Shown: positions 12,006 to 21,030 of the stretch, in pieces
How positions within the stretch are numbered: position 1 is the stretch's first letter
Layout: every line of letters starts with the position of its first letter
Origin: Streptomyces megasporus
GTDB taxonomy: Bacteria; Actinomycetota; Actinomycetes; Streptomycetales; Streptomycetaceae
Direction of reading: 5' to 3'
Assembly: GCF_000718985.1 (NCBI RefSeq)
Contig: NZ_JODL01000004.1
Coordinates: 1-64,000, forward strand
Length of the DNA stretch: 64,000 bases
Translations under genes and position numbers: made by a program
Notes under the pieces: generated by a model
What the model was told of the DNA's origin: nothing
What the model saw: the letters and a program-made list of their open reading frames with translations, nothing else
Databases searched by the model: none

Positions 12006-13021
12006 GGCAGGGCGCTCCTCCCAGGAGCCGGGCGGGCCGGGGCGGACGTGTACCGCGCGGGGGCGAGGCGGCGGCGCAGTCGGACGGCGGTCAGACGTGC
12101 CAGACCGTCCAGGGCGACGGCGGCGCGGCGCCGGCCGGGTACGGCGACCCGACGGTGCAGCACGGCGTGGTCCGCGGCCTCGATCCGCTCCAGGATGCCG
12201 CCGTAGAGGGTGAACGCCGTGCGGATGCAGGGCCGCGCGACGGGGTCGAGCAGGGCGATGCCGGGGTGGGCGTCCCGGTAGACGGACCGGGTGTGCGCGG
12301 CGACCTCGCGCAGGACGGCGCGCACCCGGGGATGGCCGCGGCGCGTGTCGCGGCACCAGCGCAACAGGTCGCGGTCGACGCGGTGTTCGGCGAGGACCTC
12401 GGCCGGGAGGTAGACGCGACCGCGGTCCAGGTCCTCGCCGACGTCGCGCAGGAAGTTGGTGAGTTGGAAGGCGATGCCCAGCGCCGCGGCGTGGGGCTCG
12501 GCCTCCTCGCGCGGGACCACGGTGCCCAGCACGGGCAGCATCTGCAGTCCGATGACGGCGGCCGAGCCGTGCATGTAGGCGTACAGGTCGTCGTAGGTGG
12601 GGTAGTCCGTGACGTCCAGGTCCATCCGCATGGACGCCATGAAGTCGTGGAACAGCCGGTGGTCGATGCGGTGGACGGAGGCGGTGTGCGCCAGGGCGCG
12701 GAGCACGGGGACGGAGCCGTCGGCGCGCGGTCCGGCCCGCAGTCCGGCCCGCAGAGCCTCCCCCAGTTCCTCCTCCAGCTCGGCCAGGGCGCGGGCGCGC
12801 TCCCCGACGGTCCGCGTCCCGTCCAGGTCGTCGACGATCTCGTCCGCCCACCGGGCGAAGCCGTACAGGGCGTGCACGGCGGGGCGGCGGGCGGGCGGCA
12901 GGAGGCGGGTGGCCAGGAAGTAGGTCCTGCCGTGGCGGGCGTTGAGTTCGCGGCAGACGGCGTACGCCCGGCGCAGCCGCGGGTCGGTGACGCCCGCGGC
13001 GTCCAGTTCGCGGGCGGTCAC
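12002..13021 (-). CDS. crtB: Phytoene synthase
   Basis: Condenses two geranylgeranyl diphosphates head-to-head to phytoene. It has 339 residues of the squalene/phytoene synthase fold. Both Mg-binding Asp motifs are visible: DEIVDD (residues 60-65) and DVGED (193-197), with YCRxVAG-like conservation replaced by FARWAD and LTNFLRD contexts usual for CrtB. Start GTG 13021 overlaps the crtI stop by 4 bases (GTGA); the end overlaps the Rieske gene start. Third gene of the operon. Confidence 0.93.
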   Translation of the reverse strand: MTARELDAAGVTDPRLRRAYAVCRELNARHGRTYFLATRLLPPARRPAVHALYGFARWADEIVDDLDGTRTVGERARALAELEEELGEALRAGLRAGPRADGSVPVLRALAHTASVHRIDHRLFHDFMASMRMDLDVTDYPTYDDLYAYMHGSAAVIGLQMLPVLGTVVPREEAEPHAAALGIAFQLTNFLRDVGEDLDRGRVYLPAEVLAEHRVDRDLLRWCRDTRRGHPRVRAVLREVAAHTRSVYRDAHPGIALLDPVARPCIRTAFTLYGGILERIEAADHAVLHRRVAVPGRRRAAVALDGLARLTAVRLRRRLAPARYTSAPARPAPGRSALP

Positions 13022-14568
13022 GGTCGCCTCCGTCCCTCGGCGGGGACGGCGGGCGGGGCGGGCGAGGGACGTCCGCCGCCGCGGGCGGTCCGGGGCGGAC
13101 CGGTGATGCGCCAGGCGGCCAGCTTCCCGGAGATGAGCACGGTGGGCACGCCGACGCCCGGCGTGGTGCCGCAGCCGGCCAGAACGGCGTTGTCCACGCC
13201 CCGCACCAGGTTCCTCGGCCGGAAGGGCCCGGTCTGCCGGAAGGTGTGGGCGACGGAGAAGGGGGTGCCGGCGGCGTGTCCTTGGGCGGCCCAGTCCCGG
13301 GGGGTCACCAGGTGCTCCACCTCGATGTCCTCCCCCAATCCGGTCAGGCCCCGGCGCTCCAGTTCGGCCACGATGTGGTCCCGGTAGCGGGGGGCCAGGT
13401 CACGCCACGGCAGCGGGCCGGTGGTGGTGTTGGGGCAGGGGGCCAGGACGTAGTGGAGGTGGCGTCCGGGCGGGGCCAGGGCGGGGTCCGTGGTCGTGGG
13501 GCGGGAGACCAGCAGGGAAGGGTCGCTCATCAGCCGTCCGGTGCGGGTCAGTTCGGTGAAGGTGGTCCGCCAGGCGGCTCCGAAGAAGAGCGTGTGGTGG
13601 GCCAGTTGGGGCCAGGTGCGTCGGGTGCCGGCGTGGAGCACCACCGCCGAGGGCGAGTGCCGCAGCGGCACCGGGCGGTGAGGGGTGCGGCCCAGCAGGC
13701 GGTAGGCGACGGGGAGGTCGGGGGTGAGGACGACCGCGTCGCAGGGGATGCGGCTGCCGTCGTCGGTGTGGACGGCGACCACCCGGCCGGTCCGCCGCTC
13801 CAGGCGCGTCACCTCGCACCCGTACCGCAGGTCGCCGCCCGCGTCGCGGGCGGCGTCGGCCAGGGCGGCGGGCAGGGCGTGCATGCCGCCGCGGGGGAAC
13901 CAGACGCCGGCGACCGTGTCCATGTAGGCGATGACGGCGTAGGCGGCCAGGGCCCGGGCCGGCGGCACTCCGGCGTAGAGGGCCTGGAAGGTGAAGACCC
14001 GGCGCAGGCGTTCGTCGGTCAGGAAGCGTCTCACCTGCCCGTCCAGCCGGCCGAAGCCGCCCAGGGCCGCCAGGCGGGCGAGGTCGGGGTGGAGCAGTTG
14101 GAGGGGGTGGTCGATGTTGCTGTCGATGAAGCGCCGCATCTGCGCGCGGTACAGGCGTTCCAGCCAGTGCCGCAGCCGCAGGTAGCCCGCCGCCTCGGCC
14201 GGTCCGGCGAAGCGGCGCACCTCCTCCTCCATCGCCTCGGCGTCGGTGTGCACCTCCAGGTGGGAGCCGTCGGCGAAGTGGGCGCGGTAGGCGGGGTGCA
14301 GGGGGATCAGTTCCAGCCGCTTGTCCGCGGATTCGCCCACGGCGGCCAGTGCCTCGTCGATCAGGTGGGGCATGGTCAGGACGGTCGGCCCGGTGTCGAC
14401 GCGGTAGCCGCCGATGTCGAGGCGTCCGGCCCGGCCGCCGGGCGTGGTCTCCTTCTCGACGACCGTCACGCGGCGTCCGGCGCCGAGCAGGTGGAGGGCG
14501 GCGGAGAGTCCGGACAGTCCGGCGCCGACGACCACGACGTGGTCGGTGCGCCCGCCGACGGCCCTCAC
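13018..14568 (-). CDS. crtI: Phytoene desaturase
   Basis: An FAD-dependent desaturase turning phytoene into lycopene. It has 516 residues with an N-terminal Rossmann motif [17 protein letters not shown] (about residues 10-26), [13 protein letters not shown], and [10 protein letters not shown]. The C-terminus has the CrtI signature [22 protein letters not shown]. The GTG start at 14568 overlaps the crtE stop (GTGA). A much longer open frame continues upstream but shadows crtE. It works between CrtB and CrtY. Confidence 0.92.
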   Translation of the reverse strand: MRAVGGRTDHVVVVGAGLSGLSAALHLLGAGRRVTVVEKETTPGGRAGRLDIGGYRVDTGPTVLTMPHLIDEALAAVGESADKRLELIPLHPAYRAHFADGSHLEVHTDAEAMEEEVRRFAGPAEAAGYLRLRHWLERLYRAQMRRFIDSNIDHPLQLLHPDLARLAALGGFGRLDGQVRRFLTDERLRRVFTFQALYAGVPPARALAAYAVIAYMDTVAGVWFPRGGMHALPAALADAARDAGGDLRYGCEVTRLERRTGRVVAVHTDDGSRIPCDAVVLTPDLPVAYRLLGRTPHRPVPLRHSPSAVVLHAGTRRTWPQLAHHTLFFGAAWRTTFTELTRTGRLMSDPSLLVSRPTTTDPALAPPGRHLHYVLAPCPNTTTGPLPWRDLAPRYRDHIVAELERRGLTGLGEDIEVEHLVTPRDWAAQGHAAGTPFSVAHTFRQTGPFRPRNLVRGVDNAVLAGCGTTPGVGVPTVLISGKLAAWRITGPPRTARGGGRPSPAPPAVPAEGRRRP

Positions 14569-15782
14569 CGCGTCCCCGTCCCCGATGCCGGGCCCGTCCC
14601 GCTGTCCGGGCCCGGCCCGTCGTCCGTACCCGTTCCGCCGTCCGTGCCCGTCGCCGCCCGGACCATCGCGGCCAGTCGGCGGGCGACGAGCGGGTCGTCG
14701 CAGACGCGGCGCAGGCGGCGCACGGCGATCTCGCCGAGCCGTTCGATCCTCTCCTCCACGGCGGCGCGCACCCCCAGGTCGATCAGGACGTCCCGGAAGC
14801 GCGCGAGCCGTTCGGGTGTGAGCGTCCGATCGCCCAGGCTCCGGCGCAGCACCGCGCGGGCCTCCTCGTCGCCGAGTGCCTCGGCGCGGGCCAGGGCGAG
14901 GGCCACCAGGTAGGTCGTCTTGCCCTGGCGCACGTCGTCGCCCGCGGGCTTGCCCGTCCGTCGCGGGTCGCCGAAGACGCCGAGGAGGTCGTCGCGCAGT
15001 TGGAAGGCCAGTCCGGCGTTGTGGCCCACGAAGCGCAGCCCGCCCACGAGTTCGTCGTCGGCCCCGCCGAGGACCGCTCCCAGGTGGAGGGGGCGTTCGA
15101 CGGTGTAGAGGGCGCTCTTGAGGTAGGCGACGCGCAGCGCCGTGGCCGCCGAGGGCCTGCCCGTGGCCTGGGTGTGCAGGTCGAGGAACTGGCCGGCCAC
15201 CATCTCGGTGCGCATCGCCCGCCACACCCCCTGGGCCCCGCGGCGCGCCGGACCGTCCGGGAGGGACTCGGCGAACAGGTCGTCGGCCCAGGCCAGGGCG
15301 AGATCGCCGGCGAGGGTGGCCACCGACCTCCCGTACGTTCCGGGATCGCCGAGCATGCCGTCCTGCCGGTGACGGTGGGCGAAGTCGACGTGGAGGGCGG
15401 GGCGTCCCCGGCGCAGCGCGGAGTCGTCCATCACGTCGTCGTGGATCAGGGCGCAGGTCTGGAGCAGTTCCAGGGCCGCGGCGATCCGCAGCACGGCGGG
15501 CGCGTCCCGGCCGTCGGGGTCGCCCCCGGCCGCCCGCCAGCCCCACCACAGGAAGGCGGCGCGCATCCGCTTGCCTCCGCGCAGCGCGAACGTCGAGACG
15601 GCGGCGGCCAGTTGGGCACGGAAGACGTCGTCGACGCCCTCGGCCTCCTCGCACCGTTCGGCCACGTGGTGCCGCAGGGTCTCCTCCACCCGAAGGCGGA
15701 CCTCCCGGTCGTCGCGGTCGCCGCCGCGGGTCTCCTCCGGGTTGTGGGCGCCGCGGGGGATGCCCGGCTCGATCGTGGCCAT
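14565..15782 (-). CDS. crtE: Geranylgeranyl diphosphate synthase (polyprenyl synthetase)
   Basis: Makes the C20 precursor for carotenoids from IPP and allylic diphosphates. It has 405 residues of the all-helical prenyltransferase fold, with first Asp-rich motif DDVMD (115-119), GGKRMR near 69-74, and second motif DDLLGVFGD (264-272). The ATG at 15782 has GAGG 8 bases upstream; an in-frame GTG at 15806 is a weaker choice. The C-terminal 20 residues are a Gly/Thr/Asp/Pro tail. First gene of the coupled crtE-I-B-Rieske operon. Confidence 0.92.
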   Translation of the reverse strand: MATIEPGIPRGAHNPEETRGGDRDDREVRLRVEETLRHHVAERCEEAEGVDDVFRAQLAAAVSTFALRGGKRMRAAFLWWGWRAAGGDPDGRDAPAVLRIAAALELLQTCALIHDDVMDDSALRRGRPALHVDFAHRHRQDGMLGDPGTYGRSVATLAGDLALAWADDLFAESLPDGPARRGAQGVWRAMRTEMVAGQFLDLHTQATGRPSAATALRVAYLKSALYTVERPLHLGAVLGGADDELVGGLRFVGHNAGLAFQLRDDLLGVFGDPRRTGKPAGDDVRQGKTTYLVALALARAEALGDEEARAVLRRSLGDRTLTPERLARFRDVLIDLGVRAAVEERIERLGEIAVRRLRRVCDDPLVARRLAAMVRAATGTDGGTGTDDGPGPDSGTGPASGTGTR

Positions 15783-16112
15783 CGGGTGCCTCACGCGGCG
15801 TTCCACCTCGTGTGCGGCGGGCCGGCGGGGGGCCGCGCGGGCGGGGCCGTGGACGGAGTACGGCTGACGAGCATCGTGGCCCTTCCCTCGTCACCATCGG
15901 GGTTCGCCATCGGGATCGCCATCGGGGTTCGGGGAGCGGTGACGGCCGCCGGCGAGTGCCCCTCGCCGGCGGCCGGAAACCTCCCGAACCCGTGACGGAT
16001 CTTATGAAATTGTGCATATCGGTCGTTCGATCGTCGGGCAGGCCACGGTGCGCCACCCGGGTTCGCGTCGCCGTCTCCACCCGATCGCCGCAGCGTTCGC
16101 GGCGTTCGCCGG
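15783..16112 (-). promoter_or_regulatory. Upstream region of the crtE operon
   Basis: No gene seen. The segment 16000-16025 (CTTATGAAATTGTGCATATC on the + strand) is strikingly AT-rich for this DNA and is the best promoter candidate for the leftward crt operon. Light-induced crt promoters in Streptomyces use an ECF sigma factor (LitS), but no litR or litS gene is in the window, so I cannot assign the sigma factor. Three tandem CCATCGGGGTTCG-type repeats lie at 15894-15931. Confidence 0.45.
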
Positions 16113-17144
16113 CTACCTCGGCGGTGCCGTGGTGCCCCGGACCTCCAGCACCGGGGCCGACAGGTGGACCTCGGCGGGACGCCCGGGATCGGCGATGCGT
16201 TCCAGCAGACAGCGCGCGGCCTGGTGGCCGACGTCGTACCCGGCGTTGTCGACGGTGGTGAGCCACAGGTGGCGCAGGCGCGCGAGGTAGGTGTTGTCGT
16301 GACCGACGAGGGAGAGGTCGCGGGGGACCTCGAAACCGAGTTCCTCGGCGGCGGTCAGCGCGCCCACGCACGCGATGTCGTTGTACGCGAAGATCGCGGT
16401 GGGACGCGCCGGCCCGTTCAACAGCCGCACGGTGGCCCGGTACCCGCCCTCCTCGGTGGCGTCGCTCGGCTCCACCACCACGGCGTCCGCGAGGCCGTGC
16501 TCGCGCATCGCCTCCTCGTAACCACGGCGGCGCAGCTCCCCGGCGAGCCCGTAGCCGGCGATGTGCGCGATGGAGCGGTGGCCGAGGCCGATGAGGTGTT
16601 CGGTGGCCGCCCGAGCACCGAGTCCGTCGTCGCCCGCGGCGATGTCCACCGTGGGGAGGGCCGGCTCGCGGGCGCCCGCGACGACGGTGGGAATCCGTCC
16701 GGCCGCCTCCGTCAGGGCGGCGGGGTCCGGGAGGGTGCCGACGGCGACGATGCCGTCCACCCGCAGGTCGGCGAAGGTGCGGGTGAGGTCCTCGCCGATG
16801 CGTCGGCTGAGGTAGCCGTCGCCCAGCAGGACGTGGAGGCCGTTGGCGCGCAGCATGGTGGTCAGGCCGTCGAGGAGTTCCACGAACCAGGGATTGCGCA
16901 GGTCGTTGAGGAGCACCCCGACCGTGCGGGTGCGCCGTTCGCTGAGGCTGCGCGCGGCGGCGTTGGGGCGGTAGCCCAGCTCCCGCATGGCGCGCAGCAC
17001 GGCCCGCCGCTTCTCGGGCCGCACCTGGGGGGAGCCGCGGAGCACCAGGGAGACCAGGGACTTCGACACCCCCGCGCGTTCGGCGACGCTGCGGATGGTC
17101 GGCGGTCTGGACGGCTCCTCCGGGCGATCGACCGTCTCAGCCAT
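16113..17144 (-). CDS. LacI-family transcriptional regulator
   Basis: A 343-residue repressor with an N-terminal LacI helix-turn-helix (TIRSVAERAGVSKSLVSLVLRG, about residues 16-37), hinge GYRPNAAARSLSERRT, and a periplasmic-binding-protein-like effector domain (TVGVLLNDLRNPWF onward). It is divergent from a Gfo/Idh/MocA oxidoreductase, with two operator-like palindromes between them, so it very probably represses both itself and that gene, released by a sugar or its metabolite. The effector is not deducible. Confidence 0.9.
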   Translation of the reverse strand: MAETVDRPEEPSRPPTIRSVAERAGVSKSLVSLVLRGSPQVRPEKRRAVLRAMRELGYRPNAAARSLSERRTRTVGVLLNDLRNPWFVELLDGLTTMLRANGLHVLLGDGYLSRRIGEDLTRTFADLRVDGIVAVGTLPDPAALTEAAGRIPTVVAGAREPALPTVDIAAGDDGLGARAATEHLIGLGHRSIAHIAGYGLAGELRRRGYEEAMREHGLADAVVVEPSDATEEGGYRATVRLLNGPARPTAIFAYNDIACVGALTAAEELGFEVPRDLSLVGHDNTYLARLRHLWLTTVDNAGYDVGHQAARCLLERIADPGRPAEVHLSAPVLEVRGTTAPPR

Positions 17145-17148
17145 GTTC

Positions 17149-17160
17149 TGGACCGTTCCA
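17149..17160. promoter_or_regulatory. Imperfect LacI operator (regulator side)
   Basis: TGGACCGTTCCA, one step from the perfect TGGACCGGTCCA further right, 4 bases upstream of the lacI-type start; suggests autoregulation. Confidence 0.65.
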
Positions 17161-17198
17161 CGGACTGCTCACCATGGAATCAGCCTGCCACAACGGTA

Positions 17199-17204
17199 TT
17201 GACA
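17199..17204 (+). promoter_or_regulatory. Candidate -35 element for the oxidoreductase
   Basis: A consensus TTGACA. A -10 would fall near 17222-17227 (TGACAG), just before the perfect operator at 17240-17255, a placement suited to repression. Confidence 0.45.
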
Positions 17205-17239
17205 CACGTCAAGTGCGGGGATGACAGTTGTGGACGTTG

Positions 17240-17255
17240 TTTGGACCGGTCCAAA
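17240..17255. promoter_or_regulatory. Perfect LacI-family operator
   Basis: TTTGGACCGGTCCAAA, a 16-bp perfect palindrome with the central CG typical of LacI sites, 27 bases before the oxidoreductase start. Confidence 0.8.
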
Positions 17256-17282
17256 AAGTCCCCGAAGAGGAACGGAAACACC

Positions 17283-18470
17283 ATGGGCAGCAGAGCGGTG
17301 ACCGGCGTCGCGGTGATCGGGTTCGGCTGGATGGGACGCGCCCACACCCAGGCCTACGCCCGGCTGGGACATCACTTCCCGGAACTCGGCGTGCGCCCGG
17401 AGCTGGTCGCGGTCGCGGACGAGGTACCCGGCCGGGCCGAGGAGGCCGCCGAACGGTACGGGTTCGCCGAGGCCGTCCGCGACTGGCGGGAGGTGGCCGC
17501 GGACCCGCGGGTGAGCGCGGTGAGCATCACCGCCCCGAACTTCCTGCACCGCGAGATCGGCGTCGCCATGGCACGGGCCGGCAAGCACATCTGGATCGAG
17601 AAGCCCGTCGGACTGACCACCGACGACGCCCGGGCGGTCGCCGACGCCGTCGCCGAGGCCGGCCTCCAGAGCGCGGTCGGCTTCAACTACCGCCACGCGC
17701 CCGCCGTCTCCACCGCCCGCGAGATGATCGCCTCCGGCGAGCTGGGCACCGTCACCCACGTGCGCATCCGACTGTTCAGCGACTACGCCGCACACCCGGA
17801 GTCCGCGCTGACCTGGCGGTACGAGCGCGAGCGCGGCGGCAGCGGCGTCCTGGGCGACCTGGCCTCGCACGGCGTGGACCTGGCCCGTCACCTGGTGGGC
17901 GAGATCGAGTCCCTCACCGCCGACACCGCGATCTTCCTCCCCCAACGGGCCCGCCCCACCGGCGCCACCGCCGGCCACGCCCGCGCCACCGGCGGGGAGA
18001 TGGGGCCGGTGGAGAACGAGGACTACGTCTCCTGCCTGCTGCGCTTCTCCCCCGCCGAGGGCGCCCCCACCGGCGCGCGGGGCGTGCTGGAGGCCAGTCG
18101 GGTGTCCGTCGGCGAGCAGAACAACTACGGCTTCGAGATCCACGGCACCAAGGGCGCGGTGTTCTGGGACTTCCGCCGCATGAACGAACTGGGCGTCAGC
18201 ACCGGCACCGCCTACCAGGACCAGTCCGTCAGCACCGTCTACGTCGGTCCCGGCCACGGCCTCTACGCGGCCTTCCAGCCCGGCTCGGCCGTCGCCATGG
18301 GCTACGACGACCTGAAGGTCATCGAGGCGTACCACTTCCTGCGGTCCGTCGCCGAGGGCACCCCGCACGGCGCCACCCTGACCGACGCCGTCCGCAGCGC
18401 CGCCGCGCTGGACGCCATGGCCCGCTCGGCCGAGACCGGCGCCTGGGTCTCCCCCGACACCGGTCGCTGA
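17283..18470 (+). CDS. Gfo/Idh/MocA family oxidoreductase
   Basis: A 395-residue NAD(P)-dependent sugar or inositol dehydrogenase-like protein. The N-terminal Rossmann fold has VIGFGWMGRAHTQAY (about residues 10-24). The conserved EKPVGLT (about 101-107) carries the family lysine, and a C-terminal alpha/beta domain includes GSGVLGDLASHGVDLARHL, whose HGVDL histidine is the usual catalytic base. The ATG at 17283 follows GAAGAGGAAC. Control is probably by the divergent LacI protein. Substrate unknown; no transporter or kinase gene accompanies it. Confidence 0.88.
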   Translation: MGSRAVTGVAVIGFGWMGRAHTQAYARLGHHFPELGVRPELVAVADEVPGRAEEAAERYGFAEAVRDWREVAADPRVSAVSITAPNFLHREIGVAMARAGKHIWIEKPVGLTTDDARAVADAVAEAGLQSAVGFNYRHAPAVSTAREMIASGELGTVTHVRIRLFSDYAAHPESALTWRYERERGGSGVLGDLASHGVDLARHLVGEIESLTADTAIFLPQRARPTGATAGHARATGGEMGPVENEDYVSCLLRFSPAEGAPTGARGVLEASRVSVGEQNNYGFEIHGTKGAVFWDFRRMNELGVSTGTAYQDQSVSTVYVGPGHGLYAAFQPGSAVAMGYDDLKVIEAYHFLRSVAEGTPHGATLTDAVRSAAALDAMARSAETGAWVSPDTGR

Positions 18471-18562
18471 ACGCGCGGTCGGCCGGGGCGCCGGCCCCGG
18501 CCGACACGGGGCGAGGGAGCCGGCCGCGCCTCCCGGCCACGCGGCTGCTAGCGTCCGCGAAC

Positions 18563-18952
18563 ATGGACGGCGACGTGTACGTGGGCAACGCGGGCAAGGA
18601 CGCGGCACTGGACCGGGGCTGGCTCCTCGGCCACTTCAAAGAGCCCGGTGACCCGCGCCACAGCGAGGACGTGGAGATCAAGTGGGGCGTCCACCCGCGC
18701 GGCGACCGGCGCGCGCGGTGGGTGCGGGGCGAGCGACGGACGGCCCTGTTGGTCCTGATCAGCGGCCGTTTCCGCATGGAGTTCCCCGGCCGTGACATCG
18801 TCCTGGAGCGTCAGGGCGACTACGTGGTGTGGGGACGCGGCGTCGACCACTCCTGGTACGCGGAGGAGGAGTCGGTGGTCCTGACGGTCCGGTGGCCGTC
18901 CGTCCCCGGCTACGCGGTGCCGCTCGGGGGCGAGGAACCGCGGTCGTCCTGA
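18563..18952 (+). CDS. Cupin-like small protein
   Basis: A 129-residue protein whose beta-strand pattern (LLVLISGRFRMEFP, then LERQGDYVVWGRGVDHSWYAEEESVVLTVRWPS) fits a single cupin barrel, with GVDHSW as the second-motif His. Homologues in actinomycetes are often labelled signal peptidase I, but no Ser/Lys signal peptidase motif or membrane anchor exists here. Function unknown. Its stop lies inside a 3-unit 14-bp tandem repeat (18947-18988). Confidence 0.7.
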   Translation: MDGDVYVGNAGKDAALDRGWLLGHFKEPGDPRHSEDVEIKWGVHPRGDRRARWVRGERRTALLVLISGRFRMEFPGRDIVLERQGDYVVWGRGVDHSWYAEEESVVLTVRWPSVPGYAVPLGGEEPRSS

Positions 18953-18988
18953 CGGCAAGATCCTGACGGCGGAGTCCTGACGGCGGGG
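18947..18988. repeat. Three tandem 14-bp repeats across a stop codon
   Basis: Units TCCTGACGGCAAGA, TCCTGACGGCGGAG and TCCTGACGGCGGGG; the first contains the TGA stop of the cupin gene. Confidence 0.85.
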
Positions 18989-19017
18989 CCGCCGCCCGTC
19001 GCCGAGGGGCGCGCCGG

Positions 19018-19704
19018 TCAGGCGCCGGGCGGCCGGCCGAGTGGGCTGCCGTCGAGGCGGGCGAGCAGGTCCGCGGGGTTCTCGTAGACCTCCACCGCGC
19101 CCGCCTCCAGCAACTCCTGCCGGGTGAGGCCGCCGGAGAGCACCCCCAGGCAGGGCACGCCCGCCCGCTCGCAGGCGACCACGTCCCAGACGGTGTCGCC
19201 CACGAAGACGGCCCGGTCCGGGGCGACCTCCGCACGGGCGAGCGCGGAGGTCACGAGGTCGGGCGCCGGTTTGCTCGCCTCCACGTCGTCGGAGCTGGTC
19301 GCGGCGGTCACCGCCTCGTCCGCGCCCACCGCCCTCCGCATCGCCCCCAGTTCGTCGCCGTGCGCGGAACTGGCCAGCACGACCGTCCAGCCGCGCTCGG
19401 CGCAGGCCCGCAGCAGGTCGGCGGCGCCGTCCAAGGGGGCCAGGCGCGGCCAGTACTCGGCGTAGAGGGTGCGGTGGGCGGCGCTGACGGAAGCGGCCTC
19501 CTCCGGGTCGTGGTCCTCGCCGAGGAACCGCTTCAGGAGCTGGTCGCTGCCCATGCCGATGGTCCGGTGGATCAGGGACATCGGCACCCGGCGTCCGGAC
19601 TGCCGCAGCGCCTCCCACCAGGCCACGGTGTGGAGGTAGGTGGTGTCCACCAGGGTGCCGTCCACGTCGAAGATCGCGGCCCCTCGCGTCCCGTCACGGC
19701 TCAT
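19018..19704 (-). CDS. HAD-superfamily hydrolase (phosphoglycolate phosphatase-like)
   Basis: A 228-residue HAD phosphatase. Motif I is FDVDGTLVDT near residue 13, a helical cap follows, motif II is VLASSAHGDE, the motif III Lys lies in ASKPAPD, and motif IV is FVGDTVWDVVACERAG. It resembles beta-phosphoglucomutase/phosphoglycolate phosphatase types acting on small phosphate esters; substrate unknown. ATG 19704 is preceded by GGAAGGA; the frame is open upstream to 19785 but without a better ribosome site. Confidence 0.88.
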   Translation of the reverse strand: MSRDGTRGAAIFDVDGTLVDTTYLHTVAWWEALRQSGRRVPMSLIHRTIGMGSDQLLKRFLGEDHDPEEAASVSAAHRTLYAEYWPRLAPLDGAADLLRACAERGWTVVLASSAHGDELGAMRRAVGADEAVTAATSSDDVEASKPAPDLVTSALARAEVAPDRAVFVGDTVWDVVACERAGVPCLGVLSGGLTRQELLEAGAVEVYENPADLLARLDGSPLGRPPGA

Positions 19705-19955
19705 CCGCAGTCCTTCCGCCGGTGTGCTCCCGTCGGCCCTTCCCGGTCGCCCCGGTGCTTCCGCCGCTCCGGACACCCGGATCACCCGTCCGCCGCACGG
19801 GCGATGCGCCGGGCGAGTTCACGGGAGCACTCGGCCGGCTCGGGCGGGCCCTCGACGGTGTAGGGCACTCCGACCACGACGAGCGTGACGGCCGGCCACG
19901 CGCGTTCCGCCCGCGTTCCCTCCCGGAACCGACCGCCTCCGCCTGCTCGGCGGGC

Positions 19956-20930
19956 TCACCGGCGCGGCGGGAGGTCCCGTGCGCTCTCCTCCTCGGCCCA
20001 CTCCCGGTGGGAGGTCCAGGCCGCCAGGGTGCGGCGGCTCTCGAACCGGCGGACGCGGCCGGTGAGCGGGTCGGTGAACTCCAGGACTTTGGCGAGCAGT
20101 TGCAGGGGACGGCGGAAGTCGTCCGGGGCACGCTCGACGAGGTCCGGGTAGACCGGGTCGCCCAGGATGGGGATGCCCAGGCCGCTCATGTGCAGGCGCA
20201 GTTGGTGGGTGCGGCCGGTGAGCGGAACCAGCCGGTAGCGGCCGAGGCCGTCGCGGTGTTCGAGCAGTTCGATCCGGCTCTCGCTGTTGGGTTCCCCGGG
20301 CACCTCCCGCGCGGCGATGATCCCGCGTTCCTTGACGATGCGGTTGCGCACCGTGCGGGGCGCTTCCAGTTCCGGGGCGTACGGCGCCACGGCCTCGTAC
20401 TCCTTGCGCACCCGGCGGTCCCGGAAGAGGTTCTGGTAGGCCGCGCGGTGCTCGGGGCGGACGGTGAACATCACCACGCCCGCGGTGAGCCGGTCCAGCC
20501 GGTGGGCCGGGCTGAGCGTGGGCAGCCCCAGGTCCCGGCGGAGCCGCGCCAGCGCGGTCTCGGTGACGTGCCGGCCGCGCGGCGTGGTCGCCAGGAAGTG
20601 CGGTTTGTCCGCGACGACCAAGGTGTCGTCGCGGTACAGGATCTCCACCGCGTACGGCACCGGCACCTCCGGGAGCAGTTCCCGGTGGAACCACAGGTAC
20701 GCGCCCGGCGCGTACGGGGCCTCGGGGGCGATGGGTCCGTCCGCGCCCCAGACCCGGCCCTCGCTCAGCATGGCGTCGACCTGTCCGGGCTCCACCGCGG
20801 ACGACAGCCGGTCGACCAGGTGGTCCCGGACGGTCCTCCAGGCGCCGTCGACGGGCAGCCTGAGACGGACCGGGTCTATCCCGTGTCGCTGGGGCAGGGG
20901 GGAGGGCGGCACCGCGCGTCTGTTCCTCAT
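19956..20930 (-). CDS. RluA-family RNA pseudouridine synthase
   Basis: A 324-residue enzyme isomerising uridine to pseudouridine in rRNA or tRNA. The catalytic Asp is in AHRLDRLTAGVVMF (near residue 138). Also seen are VVADKPHFLATTP (motif I), LTGRTHQLRLHMSGLGIPILGDPVYP (motif III) and a terminal FESRRTL. Target position is not deducible. ATG 20930 chosen as the first methionine before conserved sequence; its ribosome site is weak. Confidence 0.88.
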   Translation of the reverse strand: MRNRRAVPPSPLPQRHGIDPVRLRLPVDGAWRTVRDHLVDRLSSAVEPGQVDAMLSEGRVWGADGPIAPEAPYAPGAYLWFHRELLPEVPVPYAVEILYRDDTLVVADKPHFLATTPRGRHVTETALARLRRDLGLPTLSPAHRLDRLTAGVVMFTVRPEHRAAYQNLFRDRRVRKEYEAVAPYAPELEAPRTVRNRIVKERGIIAAREVPGEPNSESRIELLEHRDGLGRYRLVPLTGRTHQLRLHMSGLGIPILGDPVYPDLVERAPDDFRRPLQLLAKVLEFTDPLTGRVRRFESRRTLAAWTSHREWAEEESARDLPPRR

Positions 20931-21030
20931 CGCGGGGCCCAAGCCTAGAGGCCCGCGCCTCGCTTCCGGACGGCTCCCCGTTCCGGACGGCCTAGGATCG
21001 GAGCTGCTCGCACACGCCTTGGAGGTGCCG

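Noticed and set aside
15993..16025. LitS/LitR-controlled light promoter
   Set aside because: The AT-rich stretch is a good promoter candidate, but no lit genes are in the window and I cannot match a defined LitS consensus.
13018..16371. Single 1117-residue fusion protein covering crtI and crtE
   Set aside because: Only the part from GTG 14568 resembles CrtI; the rest is antisense-frame shadow over crtE, and the GTGA overlap gives a proper start.
18563..18952. Signal peptidase I
   Set aside because: Related proteins carry this label, but no membrane anchor or Ser-Lys dyad motif is present; the strand pattern fits a cupin.
19787..19955. Short leftward frame reading AWPAVTLVVVGVPYTVEG
   Set aside because: It looks protein-like for about 45 residues but has no start or ribosome site after the pseudouridine synthase stop; at most a gene fragment.
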